From Amycolatopsis vastitatis (GTDB lineage: Bacteria; Actinomycetota; Actinomycetes; Mycobacteriales; Pseudonocardiaceae): a stretch of 64,000 nucleotides of DNA. Below the pieces are notes generated by a model, which worked only from the letters and a program-made list of their open reading frames with translations, was not told the DNA's origin and searched no databases. Shown one piece after another: positions 53,491-60,720 of the stretch (positions are counted from its first letter, which is position 1; each line of letters opens with the position of its first letter). The DNA lies in NCBI RefSeq assembly GCF_002234595.1, contig NZ_NMUL01000005.1:434001-498000 (forward strand). Reading direction: 5' to 3'. Both the position numbers and the translations under genes were made by a program.

Positions 53491-53657
53491 CGCGAACGAC
53501 CCTGATCGCCTTCTTTGCCTTCGCCATCGCATGCTGTGTGGCCGTGACCGTGTACGCGGTTGTGGACCACACCGTCTATGAGATCGCGCTCGCCGTCGTC
53601 CTGATCGCCCTCACTGCTTACGCGATCACAAGGGTGGTCAGGAGCCGCGGCAAGTAG
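53487..53657 (+). CDS. Small two-TM membrane protein 3 (56 aa)
   Basis: A 56-residue protein, MTRTTLIAFFAFAIACCVAV, followed by a second hydrophobic segment (YEIALAVVLIALTAYAIT) and RVVRSRGK. The ATG overlaps the preceding stop as ATGA and has GGAGG 5 nt upstream, so translation is coupled. It completes a trio of overlapping tiny membrane-protein genes behind the RHS gene. Confidence 0.68.
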   Translation: MTRTTLIAFFAFAIACCVAVTVYAVVDHTVYEIALAVVLIALTAYAITRVVRSRGK

Positions 53658-53681
53658 TCCGGCCGGTGCGGATAAAACGCA

Positions 53682-53710
53682 TTGACCTCGCGGCGCCGGT
53701 ACCTGATGAT
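53682..53710 (+). promoter_or_regulatory. Putative promoter of the leader ORF and tRNA array
   Basis: TTGACC (53682-53687), a 17-nt spacer and GATGAT (53705-53710) fit a sigma-70-type promoter. The predicted start lies about 25 nt ahead of the leader ORF. Confidence 0.4.
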
Positions 53711-53740
53711 GGTTCCACACGAACGAACCGAGGAGACACC

Positions 53741-53839
53741 ATGACGCACCTGCAGAGGCGAGAGGCGTGGCACACCGCCACCGCCGCGCCGTGTGCACTC
53801 ATGTGTCTCCACCTGCGGCGACACGGCTCCCTGCCATGA
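53741..53839 (+). CDS. 32-residue leader-like peptide
   Basis: ATG at 53741 preceded by GAGGAGACACC encodes MTHLQRREAWHTATAAPCAL and then MCLHLRRHGSLP before TGA. It is Cys-, His- and Arg-rich with one Trp. It sits 22 nt before an intrinsic terminator and 76 nt before the tRNA-like array, the layout of a transcription-attenuation leader. A coding role beyond that is uncertain. Confidence 0.5.
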   Translation: MTHLQRREAWHTATAAPCALMCLHLRRHGSLP

Positions 53840-53861
53840 TTTAGCCCGTCATGCCAGTGAG

Positions 53862-53895
53862 CCGCCCATCGGGAAACCGAGCCGGGCGGTTTTTT
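53862..53895 (+). terminator. Rho-independent terminator with T run
   Basis: CCGCCC (53862-53867) pairs with GGGCGG (53884-53889) and is followed directly by TTTTTT. A terminator with a true U tract is rare in this genome context and it separates the leader ORF from the tRNA array. Confidence 0.75.
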
Positions 53896-53915
53896 GTTGT
53901 TCCCGCAATTGTTCT

Positions 53916-53984
53916 ATCGGCGTGCTTCGGAAGCGGCGCGGCCTCCAAAACCGCGGCCAGAGGGTTCGACTCCTTCCGCCGGTG
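53916..53984 (+). tRNA. tRNA-like gene, anticodon CCA (Trp), degenerate
   Basis: A 69-nt cloverleaf can be drawn: acceptor ATCGGCG/CGCCGGT, a minimal D arm (GCTTCGGAAGC), anticodon stem GCGGC/ACCGC with loop CTCCAAA (one C.A mismatch), T arm GAGGG/CCTTC with TTCGACT, discriminator G. The short D arm and mismatch make charging doubtful. It lies 20 nt after the terminator and is the first member of the array. Confidence 0.5.
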
Positions 53985-54051
53985 CTCTTTGAAAACTGCA
54001 GACATTTCCCTGCGCTCGTCTCGGCCGCAACAGTGCGGGCGACGCGGGTGC

Positions 54052-54125
54052 GCCTCCGTAGCTCAGCAGGACAGAGCAGCGGCTTCCGAAGCCGCAGGTC
54101 CCAGGTTCGAGTCCTGGCGGGGGCA
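54052..54125 (+). tRNA. tRNA-Arg (CCG)
   Basis: A canonical 74-nt tRNA: acceptor GCCTCCG/CGGGGGC, D arm TAGCTCAGCAGGACAGAGCA, anticodon stem GCGGC/GCCGC with loop TTCCGAA, T arm CCAGG/CCTGG with TTCGAGT, discriminator A. CCA follows directly in the DNA (54126-54128), unlike tRNA-Thr at 49546. Confidence 0.9.
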
Positions 54126-54129
54126 CCAC

Positions 54130-54201
54130 GGCGCGTTGGTCCAGCGGTACGGATTCCCGGTTTTCACCCGGGAGACCCGGGTTCGACTCCCGGACGCGCT
54201 A
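54130..54201 (+). tRNA. tRNA-Glu (TTC)
   Basis: A 72-nt cloverleaf: acceptor GGCGCGT/ACGCGCT, D stem GTCC/GGAT, anticodon stem CCCGG/CCGGG with loop TTTTCAC, T arm CCGGG/CCCGG with TTCGACT, discriminator A. The first acceptor pair is G.T. It begins 4 nt after tRNA-Arg. Confidence 0.85.
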
Positions 54202-54202
54202 C

Positions 54203-54276
54203 GCCCCCGTAGCCCAAATGGAAGAGGCAACGCGCTCAGAACGCGTCCAGTCCAGGTTCGAATCCTGGTAGGGGCA
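54203..54276 (+). tRNA. tRNA with CAG anticodon (Leu codon CTG) on a class I body
   Basis: A 74-nt cloverleaf: acceptor GCCCCCG/TAGGGGC (one C.A mismatch), anticodon stem ACGCG/CGCGT with loop CTCAGAA, 5-nt variable loop (CCAGT), T arm CCAGG/CCTGG with TTCGAAT, discriminator A. Bacterial tRNA-Leu are class II with a long variable arm; this one has none, so its charging identity is uncertain. It starts 1 nt after tRNA-Glu. Confidence 0.75.
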
Positions 54277-54278
54277 CC

Positions 54279-54352
54279 GTGGCCGACGCCGAAGGAGACG
54301 AGGCCCCGGGCTGTGGCCCCGGGCGAAGCCGGTGCGAGTCCGGTCGGCCACT
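54279..54352 (+). tRNA. tRNA-like gene, anticodon GTG (His), degenerate
   Basis: A 74-nt fold: perfect acceptor GTGGCCG/CGGCCAC, anticodon stem CCGGG/CCCGG with loop CTGTGGC, T stem GCCGG/CCGGT with unusual loop TGCGAGT. U8 is replaced by A and the D arm is irregular. tRNA-His identity elements (G at -1, C73) are absent. Likely a degenerate or non-standard tRNA. Confidence 0.5.
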
Positions 54353-54354
54353 CA

Positions 54355-54423
54355 CGCGCGCGGTTCGGCAACCAGCGGAGCCTCATAAGCCCCGCCGACG
54401 TGGATCGACACCACGGCGCGCGA
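54355..54423 (+). tRNA. tRNA-like gene, anticodon CAT (Met), degenerate
   Basis: A 69-nt fold: acceptor CGCGCGC/GCGCGCG, mini D arm GGTT-CGGC-AACC, anticodon stem GGAGC/GCCCC (A.C mismatch) with loop CTCATAA, T arm CGTGG/CCACG with non-canonical loop ATCGACA. The CAT anticodon could mean Met or, if modified, Ile. It begins 2 nt after the previous unit. Confidence 0.5.
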
Positions 54424-54430
54424 CTCCAAC

Positions 54431-54501
54431 GACCCGTGTCATGACGGTCATGGGGCGGCCTGCAAAGCCGCTGTCACCGGGTTCGACTCCCGGGCGGGTC
54501 T
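54431..54501 (+). tRNA. tRNA-Cys (GCA)
   Basis: A 71-nt cloverleaf: acceptor GACCCGT/GCGGGTC, anticodon stem GCGGC/GCCGC with loop CTGCAAA, T arm CCGGG/CCCGG with TTCGACT, discriminator T (the expected U73 for Cys). It is well formed apart from a compact D arm (TCATGACGGTCATGG). Last unit of the array. Confidence 0.85.
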
Positions 54502-54511
54502 CGACGTCGGC

Positions 54512-54540
54512 TCCACTGTGCGCAAGTCCACTGTGCGCAA
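54512..54540. repeat. Tandem 14-bp direct repeat
   Basis: TCCACTGTGCGCAA occurs at 54512-54525 and 54527-54540, separated by one G; TCCACTGTG recurs at 54569-54577. It lies between tRNA-Cys and the RCC1 gene. Confidence 0.65.
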
Positions 54541-54629
54541 ACCGCGGTAAGCCGAACGGACGCTATCCGTCCACTGTGAACCGGCATAGAGTCCCGTCCG
54601 GGCCCGTACCGGGCGTTCTTGGGGGATTC

Positions 54630-56912
54630 ATGCGCACAGCACGCCCGTCGGTGACCGTCGTCCTGGCCGCCGCGCTCTTCACGCTCGCTTCGCTCGTCAC
54701 CGGCTTCACCGCCACGGCGGCCGCGCTCAGCTCGCCGCCGTCGGCCTTCACCGCCGTTCAGCCGACGCGCTTCCTCGACACCGTTCGCGGCGTCGGCGTC
54801 CCGGTCGGAGCCGTGGGCGCCAAGACCACGGTGACGGGCAGCGCGGCCGCGCTCGCGCCCGCGAACAGCACCGCCGTCGTGCTGAACCTCTGGGCGGAGA
54901 GCCCGACCGCCGACACCGCGATCACGGTGTTCCCGCACGGCCAGGCCCGGCCTGTGCTCCCGAACCTGCTGGTCCAGGCGAACAAGCGACGGTCCAACCA
55001 GGTCACCGTGCAGGTCGGCGCGGACCGGACGCTGGACTTCTACAACGAGGCCGGCTCGACGCACCTCATCGCGAGCATCGTCGGCTACTACTCGGCCGAT
55101 CCCGGCTCGCGGTACACGCCGTTGAGCCAGTCGGGGCTGCCGCTCGCCCAGCTCGGCGCCGGCGTCACCACCAAGCTGAGCATGGCCGACCGGGTCCCGG
55201 CGACGGCCACCGCCGTGACCCTCACCCTGACGCTGACCGAGCCGACCGCGGCCACTTACGTCACGGTCTTCCCGCACAGCACCCCGCGGCCGACCATGGC
55301 CAACGTCGCCGCTTATCCCGGCGGCCAGGGCACGAACCTGATCACCGTCAAGATCGGCGCGGACCGGTCGATCGACCTGTACAACCTCGCCGGCACGGTG
55401 ACCACGTACGCGGCGCTGGCCGGCTTCTACGCCACCGACTACGGAGCCCTGTTCACCCCGGTCGCCCCGGAGCGGGTGCTGGACACCCGCACCGGTCTCG
55501 GCACCGCGGACGGCATGCCCAGGAAGATCGGCGCGAACAGCGACCTCTCGTACCGGCTGCAGCCGTCGATCCCGTCGAACGCGCTCGCCGTGGCCCTGAA
55601 CCTGACCGGCTACTCGGCGACCGCGAACACCGCCGTCACCGCGTGGGACCGCAATTCGGGGAACCAGCCGAACCCGAGCCTGAGCCTCACCCCCGGGCAG
55701 ACGATCTCGGTGGCGACCGCGCCCCTCGTGTCCCCCGTCGGCCCGGCCGCGAGCACCCCCTACGACCTGACGCGCGCGGTCTACGTCCACAACCGCGCCG
55801 GTTCTGTCGACGTGACGGCCGACCTCTCCGGCTACTTCACCCTGCCACCGGCCGATTGCCAGACCGGGTGCGTGTCGACGTGGAGCAGCTACTCGTGGCG
55901 CCAGGGCACCGGGTACGTCGTGTCACCCAAGCTGATGGCGGGCCTGAGCGGCGTCGTCGCCGTCGCGGGCTGGGCGTCCCACGGGTACGCCCTCGGCGCC
56001 GATGGCACCGTCCGCGCCTGGGGCAACAACTCGACCGGTGAGCTGGGCAACGGGTGGACGGCGGGCGGCACCTCCGCCGCGCCGGTGCCGGTCGTGGGAC
56101 TGACGTCGGTCACGGCGATCGCGGCCGGTGAGAACGAGGGGTACGCGCTGCGCTCCGACGGCTCCGTGTGGCGGTGGGGGCAGAACGGCAACGTGCCCGT
56201 GCAGGTCTCCGGGCTCACCGGGGTCACCGCCATCGCCGCCGCGCGGGACACCGCGTACGCGCTCAAGTCCGACGGCACCGTCTGGGCCTGGGGCAGCAAC
56301 ACCCGTGGCGAGCTGGGCAACGGCTCCACCGCGGCGAGCTCGACCGTGCCGGTGCGCGTCTCCGGCCTGACCGGCGTCAAAGCCATCGGCAGCGGGGACG
56401 GTTTTAGCGGTTACGCCGTCAAGACCGACGGAACAGTGTGGGCCTGGGGCGACAACACCTACAGCCAGCTGGGCAACGGCGTCGCGTGCACGACCTCGAG
56501 CTGCGTCTCCCGCACGCCGGTGGCGGTGTCCGGGCTGACGGGTGTCTCGGCCGTGGTCGGCAACTGGCCGAGTGCGTACGCGTTGCGCACCGACGGCACG
56601 GTCGTCGCGTGGGGCGAGAACCGGAACGGCCGGCTGGGCAACGGTCTCGATTGCGTCAACCCCGGACCGAACTGCTCGTCCGCGGTCCCGGTCCAGGTGC
56701 GCGACCTGACCGACGCCAAGGCCATCGGGATTTTCGGCGGCGGCGGTTACGCGGTCCGCGCGGACGGCACGGTCTGGGGCTGGGGCGACAACTCCTCGTT
56801 CGCCCTGGGGCAAGGCGTCTTCAACTATCCGTACTACACCACGGTGCCGGTGCAGGTGCCTGGCCTCAGTGGCGTCAAGGCGGTCCTCGAAGGAGTGGCC
56901 CTCGGGTCGTGA
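54630..56912 (+). CDS. Secreted RCC1-repeat beta-propeller protein
   Basis: A 760-residue exported protein. Signal peptide about 1-33. Residues 40-410 contain three beta-rich modules with recurrent PTRFLDT/PERVLDTRTG and VTVFPHGQARP/VTVFPHSTPRP phrases. From about 430 to the end is an RCC1-type propeller: repeated YALGADGTVRAWGNNSTGEL, YALKSDGTVWAWGSNTRGEL, YAVKTDGTVWAWGDNTYSQL. RCC1 domains bind proteins or polysaccharides; this one probably acts at the cell surface. ATG at 54630 with GGGGGA upstream. The frame is open back through the tRNA array, but that part is not coding. Confidence 0.88.
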   Translation: MRTARPSVTVVLAAALFTLASLVTGFTATAAALSSPPSAFTAVQPTRFLDTVRGVGVPVGAVGAKTTVTGSAAALAPANSTAVVLNLWAESPTADTAITVFPHGQARPVLPNLLVQANKRRSNQVTVQVGADRTLDFYNEAGSTHLIASIVGYYSADPGSRYTPLSQSGLPLAQLGAGVTTKLSMADRVPATATAVTLTLTLTEPTAATYVTVFPHSTPRPTMANVAAYPGGQGTNLITVKIGADRSIDLYNLAGTVTTYAALAGFYATDYGALFTPVAPERVLDTRTGLGTADGMPRKIGANSDLSYRLQPSIPSNALAVALNLTGYSATANTAVTAWDRNSGNQPNPSLSLTPGQTISVATAPLVSPVGPAASTPYDLTRAVYVHNRAGSVDVTADLSGYFTLPPADCQTGCVSTWSSYSWRQGTGYVVSPKLMAGLSGVVAVAGWASHGYALGADGTVRAWGNNSTGELGNGWTAGGTSAAPVPVVGLTSVTAIAAGENEGYALRSDGSVWRWGQNGNVPVQVSGLTGVTAIAAARDTAYALKSDGTVWAWGSNTRGELGNGSTAASSTVPVRVSGLTGVKAIGSGDGFSGYAVKTDGTVWAWGDNTYSQLGNGVACTTSSCVSRTPVAVSGLTGVSAVVGNWPSAYALRTDGTVVAWGENRNGRLGNGLDCVNPGPNCSSAVPVQVRDLTDAKAIGIFGGGGYAVRADGTVWGWGDNSSFALGQGVFNYPYYTTVPVQVPGLSGVKAVLEGVALGS

Positions 56913-56975
56913 CCGCCGGAAACTGTCGGTGGCCCGGTCTAGTCTCCGGAGGAGTCCTGAACCGGGGAGGTAACG

Positions 56976-57842
56976 ATGACCACGACGCACACGCTGGAAA
57001 CACCCGAGGCCGACATCGTCTACGACGTCCACGGGCCGGCACCCGCGGAGAGCCCGCGGCCGCCGCTGCTGATGATCGGGCAGCCGATGGCCGCCGAGGG
57101 GTTCGGCACGCTGGCGTCGTTCTTCCCGGAGCGGACCGTGGTCACCTACGACCCGCGGGGGCTCGGGCGCAGCGTCCGCAAGGACGGGCGGGACGACCAC
57201 GTGCCCGCCGTCCAGGCGGAGGACATCCACGCCGTCATCCAGGCGCTCGGCGCCGGCCCGGTCGAGGTGTTCGGCAGCAGCGGGGGCGCGGTCGCCGGGC
57301 TCGCGCTCGTCACCGCCCACCCCGACGACGTGACAACACTGGTCGCCCACGAGCCACCGCTGATGAAGACGCTCCCCGACGCCGCGGCGGCCGAGCGCGC
57401 CGGCCAGGCGATGCGGGACGCGTACCAGGCCCGGGGTTTCGGCGCGGGGATGGCGGCGTTCATGGTGCTGGGGTCGTGGAAGGGCGAGTTCACCGAGGAC
57501 TACTTCGCCCTCCCGCCCGCGGACCCGGCCCAGTTCGGACTGCCGGCCGAAGACGACGGCCGCCGCGACGACCCGCTGCTGACCGAACGGTCCTTGGCGG
57601 TCACGGAGTACCAGCTCGACGTGGCGGCCCTGACCGCGGCACCGACGCGCGTCGTGATCGCCGTCGGCGAGGAGTCCCGTGAGGTCTTCACCGGGCGCAC
57701 GGCTCTGGCGACGGCCCAGCTGCTCGGGCAGGAAGCAACAGTGTTCCCGAGCCACCACGGTGGTTTTCTCGGTGGTGAGTTCGGTTATGCCGGGCAGCCG
57801 GAAGCCTTCGCCGCGAAGCTGCGGGAAGTCCTCGGAGTCTGA
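56976..57842 (+). CDS. Alpha/beta hydrolase
   Basis: A 288-residue alpha/beta-hydrolase. The nucleophile elbow is FGSSGGAVAGLALV, the acid is probably in VIAVGEESRE and the His in SHHGGFLGGEFGY. VTYDPRGLGRS is the usual strand-helix motif before the elbow. The ATG at 56976 follows GGGAGG by 6 nt. Substrate unknown. It is upstream of the MFS exporter with a separate promoter region between them. Confidence 0.88.
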   Translation: MTTTHTLETPEADIVYDVHGPAPAESPRPPLLMIGQPMAAEGFGTLASFFPERTVVTYDPRGLGRSVRKDGRDDHVPAVQAEDIHAVIQALGAGPVEVFGSSGGAVAGLALVTAHPDDVTTLVAHEPPLMKTLPDAAAAERAGQAMRDAYQARGFGAGMAAFMVLGSWKGEFTEDYFALPPADPAQFGLPAEDDGRRDDPLLTERSLAVTEYQLDVAALTAAPTRVVIAVGEESREVFTGRTALATAQLLGQEATVFPSHHGGFLGGEFGYAGQPEAFAAKLREVLGV

Positions 57843-57944
57843 GTCTCTCCTTCAGGGGCGCTCCGACCAGGAGGTCTCACTTGCTTTCCGATCGACTCAA
57901 TCAAACAGATAGTTGACAGAGTAGTTCGACTGGTTGACTATGGC

Positions 57945-57957
57945 TTGACTGAGTCAA
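57945..57957. promoter_or_regulatory. TTGACTGAGTCAA operator-like palindrome before the MFS gene
   Basis: A perfect 13-bp palindrome follows a putative promoter (TTGACA at 57912-57917, GACTAT at 57935-57940, 17-nt spacer). TTGAC half-sites recur at 57912 and 57933. The same half-sites flank the adjacent tetR start, suggesting control by that repressor. Confidence 0.55.
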
Positions 57958-57974
57958 TGCGGAAGGGGGACGTC

Positions 57975-59369
57975 GTGGAGAAGCACGCACTCAGGTGGTG
58001 GGCGCTGGCCGTCGCGGTGCTGGCGGTGCTGGTGGACATGATCGACAACCAGATCGTGGCCGTGGCGCTGCCCACCATCCAGCGGGAGCTGGGCACCGGC
58101 GAGTCGGCGCTGCAGTGGATTTCGGCCGGTTACGCACTGGGGTTCGCCCTCACGCTGATCACCGGAGGCAGGCTGGGCGACCGCCACGGGACGAAGAAGC
58201 TGTTCGTGGCGGGCATGTTCGTGTTCACGGCCGCGTCACTGGCCGCGGGCCTCGCCGGGCACGTCGGCGTGCTGATCGCCGCGCGCGTGGTGCAGGGCAT
58301 CGGGTCCGGGCTGATGGTGCCGCAGGTCCTGTCGTTCATCCACGCGGAGTTCGACGAGCGGGAGCGGCCGAAGGCGATGACGTGGTACGCGGGCGCGTTC
58401 CCGCTCGGCGGGCTCGCCGGCCCGCTGCTGGGTGGCGCGCTGACCGAGGCCGACCTGTTCGGCACCGGCTGGCGGGCGATCTTCCTGGTCAACCTGCCCA
58501 TCGGAGTGCTCGCGCTGCTCGGCGCGCTGGGCACCATGCCGGACCGGCCGGGCTTCTTCCGGCACCGCATGGACCCGGCCGGCCTGGCGCTGCTGACGGC
58601 CGCGTTGTTCGCGGTGTTCTTCCCGCTGGTCCAGGGCCGCGAGCTGGGCTGGCCGGCGTGGTCGATCGCGCTGCTGGCCGCCGCGGTCCCCGTGTTCGGG
58701 GTTTTCGCGCTGCACCAGCGCCGCCAGTTCCGCCGCGGTGGTGAACCGCTGGTCCCGCCGGACCTGGTGCGGCACCTCGCGGGCAGCCAGGCGGTCCTGC
58801 TCTGCGTCACCACCGGCGTCGGCGTGTTCTTCGTCCTGACGCTGCACCTGCAGCTCGGCCTCGGGTTTTCGCCGTGGGAAGCGGCTGTGACGTTCGCGCC
58901 GTCGACGCTCGGCATCGTCGCGGGCAACGTCCTGGGCATGCGGCTCGCCCCCCGGTTCGGCCGGGCGTTCACCGCGGCCGCCGTCGCGGTGCTGCTGGCC
59001 GGCCTCGCCGCGATCGCGGTTCTGGTGCCGTGGCTGGGGTCGGCCTTGACCGGGTGGGCGCTGCTGGTGCCGGTGATCGCCGTCGGGCTCGGCATGGGCG
59101 CGGTCCTGAACGCGCTGTTCGCCGCGTCGATGGCGGGCATCCGGCCGGAGCAGGCGGGCGCGGCGTCCGGCGTCGTGAACACCACGGTCCAGCTGGGCAC
59201 GGCGACCGGGATCGCCTTGGCGGGCACGGTCTTCTTCACCCGGCTGGACCACGGCTACGCGTCCGCGACGGCGGCAGCGCTCACGGTCAGCGCCGGGGTG
59301 CTGGTGCTGGCCCTCGCGCTGACGGCCGTCCGTCAACGTTCTGTTCCGCAGAGTCAAGCGGTTGGTTGA
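57975..59369 (+). CDS. MFS drug:H+ antiporter, DHA2 (14-TM) family
   Basis: A 464-residue exporter with about 14 membrane segments. Motif A is GGRLGDRHGTKKLF, motif C-like GAFPLGGLAGPLLGG, and the N-terminal ALPTIQRELGTGESALQW is typical of DHA2 drug exporters. The GTG at 57975 is preferred for AGGGGG 5 nt upstream; ATG at 57957 is an alternative. It is followed 17 nt later by a TetR gene, the usual repressor-pump pair. The drug is unknown. Confidence 0.9.
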   Translation: MEKHALRWWALAVAVLAVLVDMIDNQIVAVALPTIQRELGTGESALQWISAGYALGFALTLITGGRLGDRHGTKKLFVAGMFVFTAASLAAGLAGHVGVLIAARVVQGIGSGLMVPQVLSFIHAEFDERERPKAMTWYAGAFPLGGLAGPLLGGALTEADLFGTGWRAIFLVNLPIGVLALLGALGTMPDRPGFFRHRMDPAGLALLTAALFAVFFPLVQGRELGWPAWSIALLAAAVPVFGVFALHQRRQFRRGGEPLVPPDLVRHLAGSQAVLLCVTTGVGVFFVLTLHLQLGLGFSPWEAAVTFAPSTLGIVAGNVLGMRLAPRFGRAFTAAAVAVLLAGLAAIAVLVPWLGSALTGWALLVPVIAVGLGMGAVLNALFAASMAGIRPEQAGAASGVVNTTVQLGTATGIALAGTVFFTRLDHGYASATAAALTVSAGVLVLALALTAVRQRSVPQSQAVG

Positions 59370-59379
59370 CGGATATAGT
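59353..59379 (+). promoter_or_regulatory. tetR promoter and operator
   Basis: GTCAA (59353-59357) and TTGAC (59366-59370) form an inverted pair with an 8-nt spacer. TATAGT (59374-59379) is a good -10 located 7 nt before the tetR GTG, so the mRNA may be leaderless. The operator overlaps the promoter, fitting autorepression. Confidence 0.5.
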
Positions 59380-59386
59380 CGGGTGC

Positions 59387-60022
59387 GTGACCGCGTCGAA
59401 GCCTCGCCGTTCGCCGAAGCCCCAGGAGCGGCAACGGGATCCGGAACGCACCCGCCGCCTGATCCTCGAGGCGGCGGGCGCGGAGTTCGCGGCGAAGGGG
59501 TACGCGGGCGCCCGGATCGCGGCGATCGCGACGCGGGCGGGGGTGAACCAGCAGCTGATCTCGTACTACTTCGACGGCAAAGAGGGCCTCTACCGGGCGC
59601 TGTCGGACCAGTGGGTCGACCACCAGCGCGAACTGGTCGCACCGGACATGCCACTGTCAGAGCAGGTGCGGCGGTACGCGCTGGAGGGGACGACGGGCCG
59701 CGAAGGCATGCGTCTGGTGGCCTGGTCCGGGCTGGAGTACGAGGGCGCCGAGCCGGACCCGGACCACGCGGCGAGGACCCAGCGCCTGGCGAGATCGGTG
59801 GACCAGATCACGGCGATGAAGGCCGACGGGCGGCTGCCGGACTGGGTCGACCCGGCGAGCCTGACGGTGCTGCTGATGGCCGCCGCGATGGCCCCGGTGA
59901 CGCTGCCGAACGTGGTCGAAGGCCTGACCGGGAAGGATCCGGCCTCGCCGGAGTTCGTACGGCAGTACGCCGATCAGCTGGCCCGGCTGATCGAGCACCT
60001 GGGGCCCGAACAACCGGCCTGA
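59387..60022 (+). CDS. TetR-family transcriptional repressor
   Basis: A 211-residue regulator. N-terminal HTH: RLILEAAGAEFAAKGYAGAR then IAAIATRAGVNQQLISYYFD. The C-terminal ligand domain is helical and matches the TetR_C group found with drug pumps. The GTG at 59387 follows the -10 box too closely for a Shine-Dalgarno, so leaderless translation is likely. It probably represses the MFS exporter and itself. Confidence 0.9.
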   Translation: MTASKPRRSPKPQERQRDPERTRRLILEAAGAEFAAKGYAGARIAAIATRAGVNQQLISYYFDGKEGLYRALSDQWVDHQRELVAPDMPLSEQVRRYALEGTTGREGMRLVAWSGLEYEGAEPDPDHAARTQRLARSVDQITAMKADGRLPDWVDPASLTVLLMAAAMAPVTLPNVVEGLTGKDPASPEFVRQYADQLARLIEHLGPEQPA

Positions 60023-60078
60023 CGGCTACTTCCGGCGTCGCCGATGTTCGGTCGGGGGATCCGAAACCCGTGGCTTCC

Positions 60079-60237
60079 TCAGCGCTCGACGGGTTCCGTC
60101 GTGGACGTCGCCTGACCGGAGCCCGGCGTGGATGCCGGGGCGGCGGGCCCGGCGAGGGCCAGGGCGGCGACCACCGCGAGCGCGACGAGGAACAGGGCCG
60201 TGCGGACGAGCGCGGAAACAGAACAGACGACCATCAT
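60079..60237 (-). CDS. Small membrane/secreted peptide (52 aa)
   Basis: ATG at 60237 with GAGGAG 7 nt upstream encodes a 52-residue protein with a hydrophobic segment (LFLVALAVVAALALAGPAAP) and a Pro/Ser/Thr-rich tail. It may be a secreted peptide or a single-pass membrane protein. No family recognised. An in-frame ATG at 60234 is equally possible. Confidence 0.5.
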   Translation of the reverse strand: MMVVCSVSALVRTALFLVALAVVAALALAGPAAPASTPGSGQATSTTEPVER

Positions 60238-60720
60238 GGCGGGCTCCTCGATATTTTCGTTCGACGGGGCTTGCTGGTTCCGCGGTGTTCGCGGAATACC
60301 TTGATGGTGCGCGCTGGTAATGGAGTCCGACAAGGCGTTTCCCGTTGACGGAAACGGCACGCCCGGGAAACCCGGGCGGTCGCTCGCGGCCTCGGCGACG
60401 TCAGGCGGAGGCGTGCTGCCGGCGGCCTTCGGAACTCAATGCGTAGTCATGACGGCGACCTCACGATGGGCTGGGCTTCTGCGACGTTGATCGGCACGAC
60501 ATACAGCTTCGCTACCGCCGGTGGCAGGGTTGCCGGGAAGTGTCGTGTTTTTGACCAGTTTTTCGGGGGTAAGAACCACGCGGCGAGACGGGCGGTGGCC
60601 GGCGAACGCGACAGAATCGGGACAACGCGGGGGCGGGGTGCAACGAATTTCGCCGTGGTCGCGACTGGTCCTCAGGAATGCGGCGTCCATTCCTGAGGCC
60701 GCCCGAAGATTCGAGGAATG
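60238..60720. other. 483-bp gene-poor stretch
   Basis: No gene with a ribosome-binding site and sensible composition is seen. Short open frames on both strands lack supporting features. An inverted repeat at 60670-60698 lies near the next gene. Confidence 0.5.
60670..60698. promoter_or_regulatory. 11-bp-arm inverted repeat upstream of the small exported protein
   Basis: CCTCAGGAATG (60670-60680) and CATTCCTGAGG (60688-60698) are perfect complements with a 7-nt spacer. The site is 22 nt before the next start codon. Operator or RNA hairpin. Confidence 0.5.

Noticed and set aside
54279..54629. N-terminal extension of the RCC1 protein through the tRNA array
   Set aside because: It overlaps several tRNA genes and no ribosome-binding site precedes it; a signal peptide starts at 54630.
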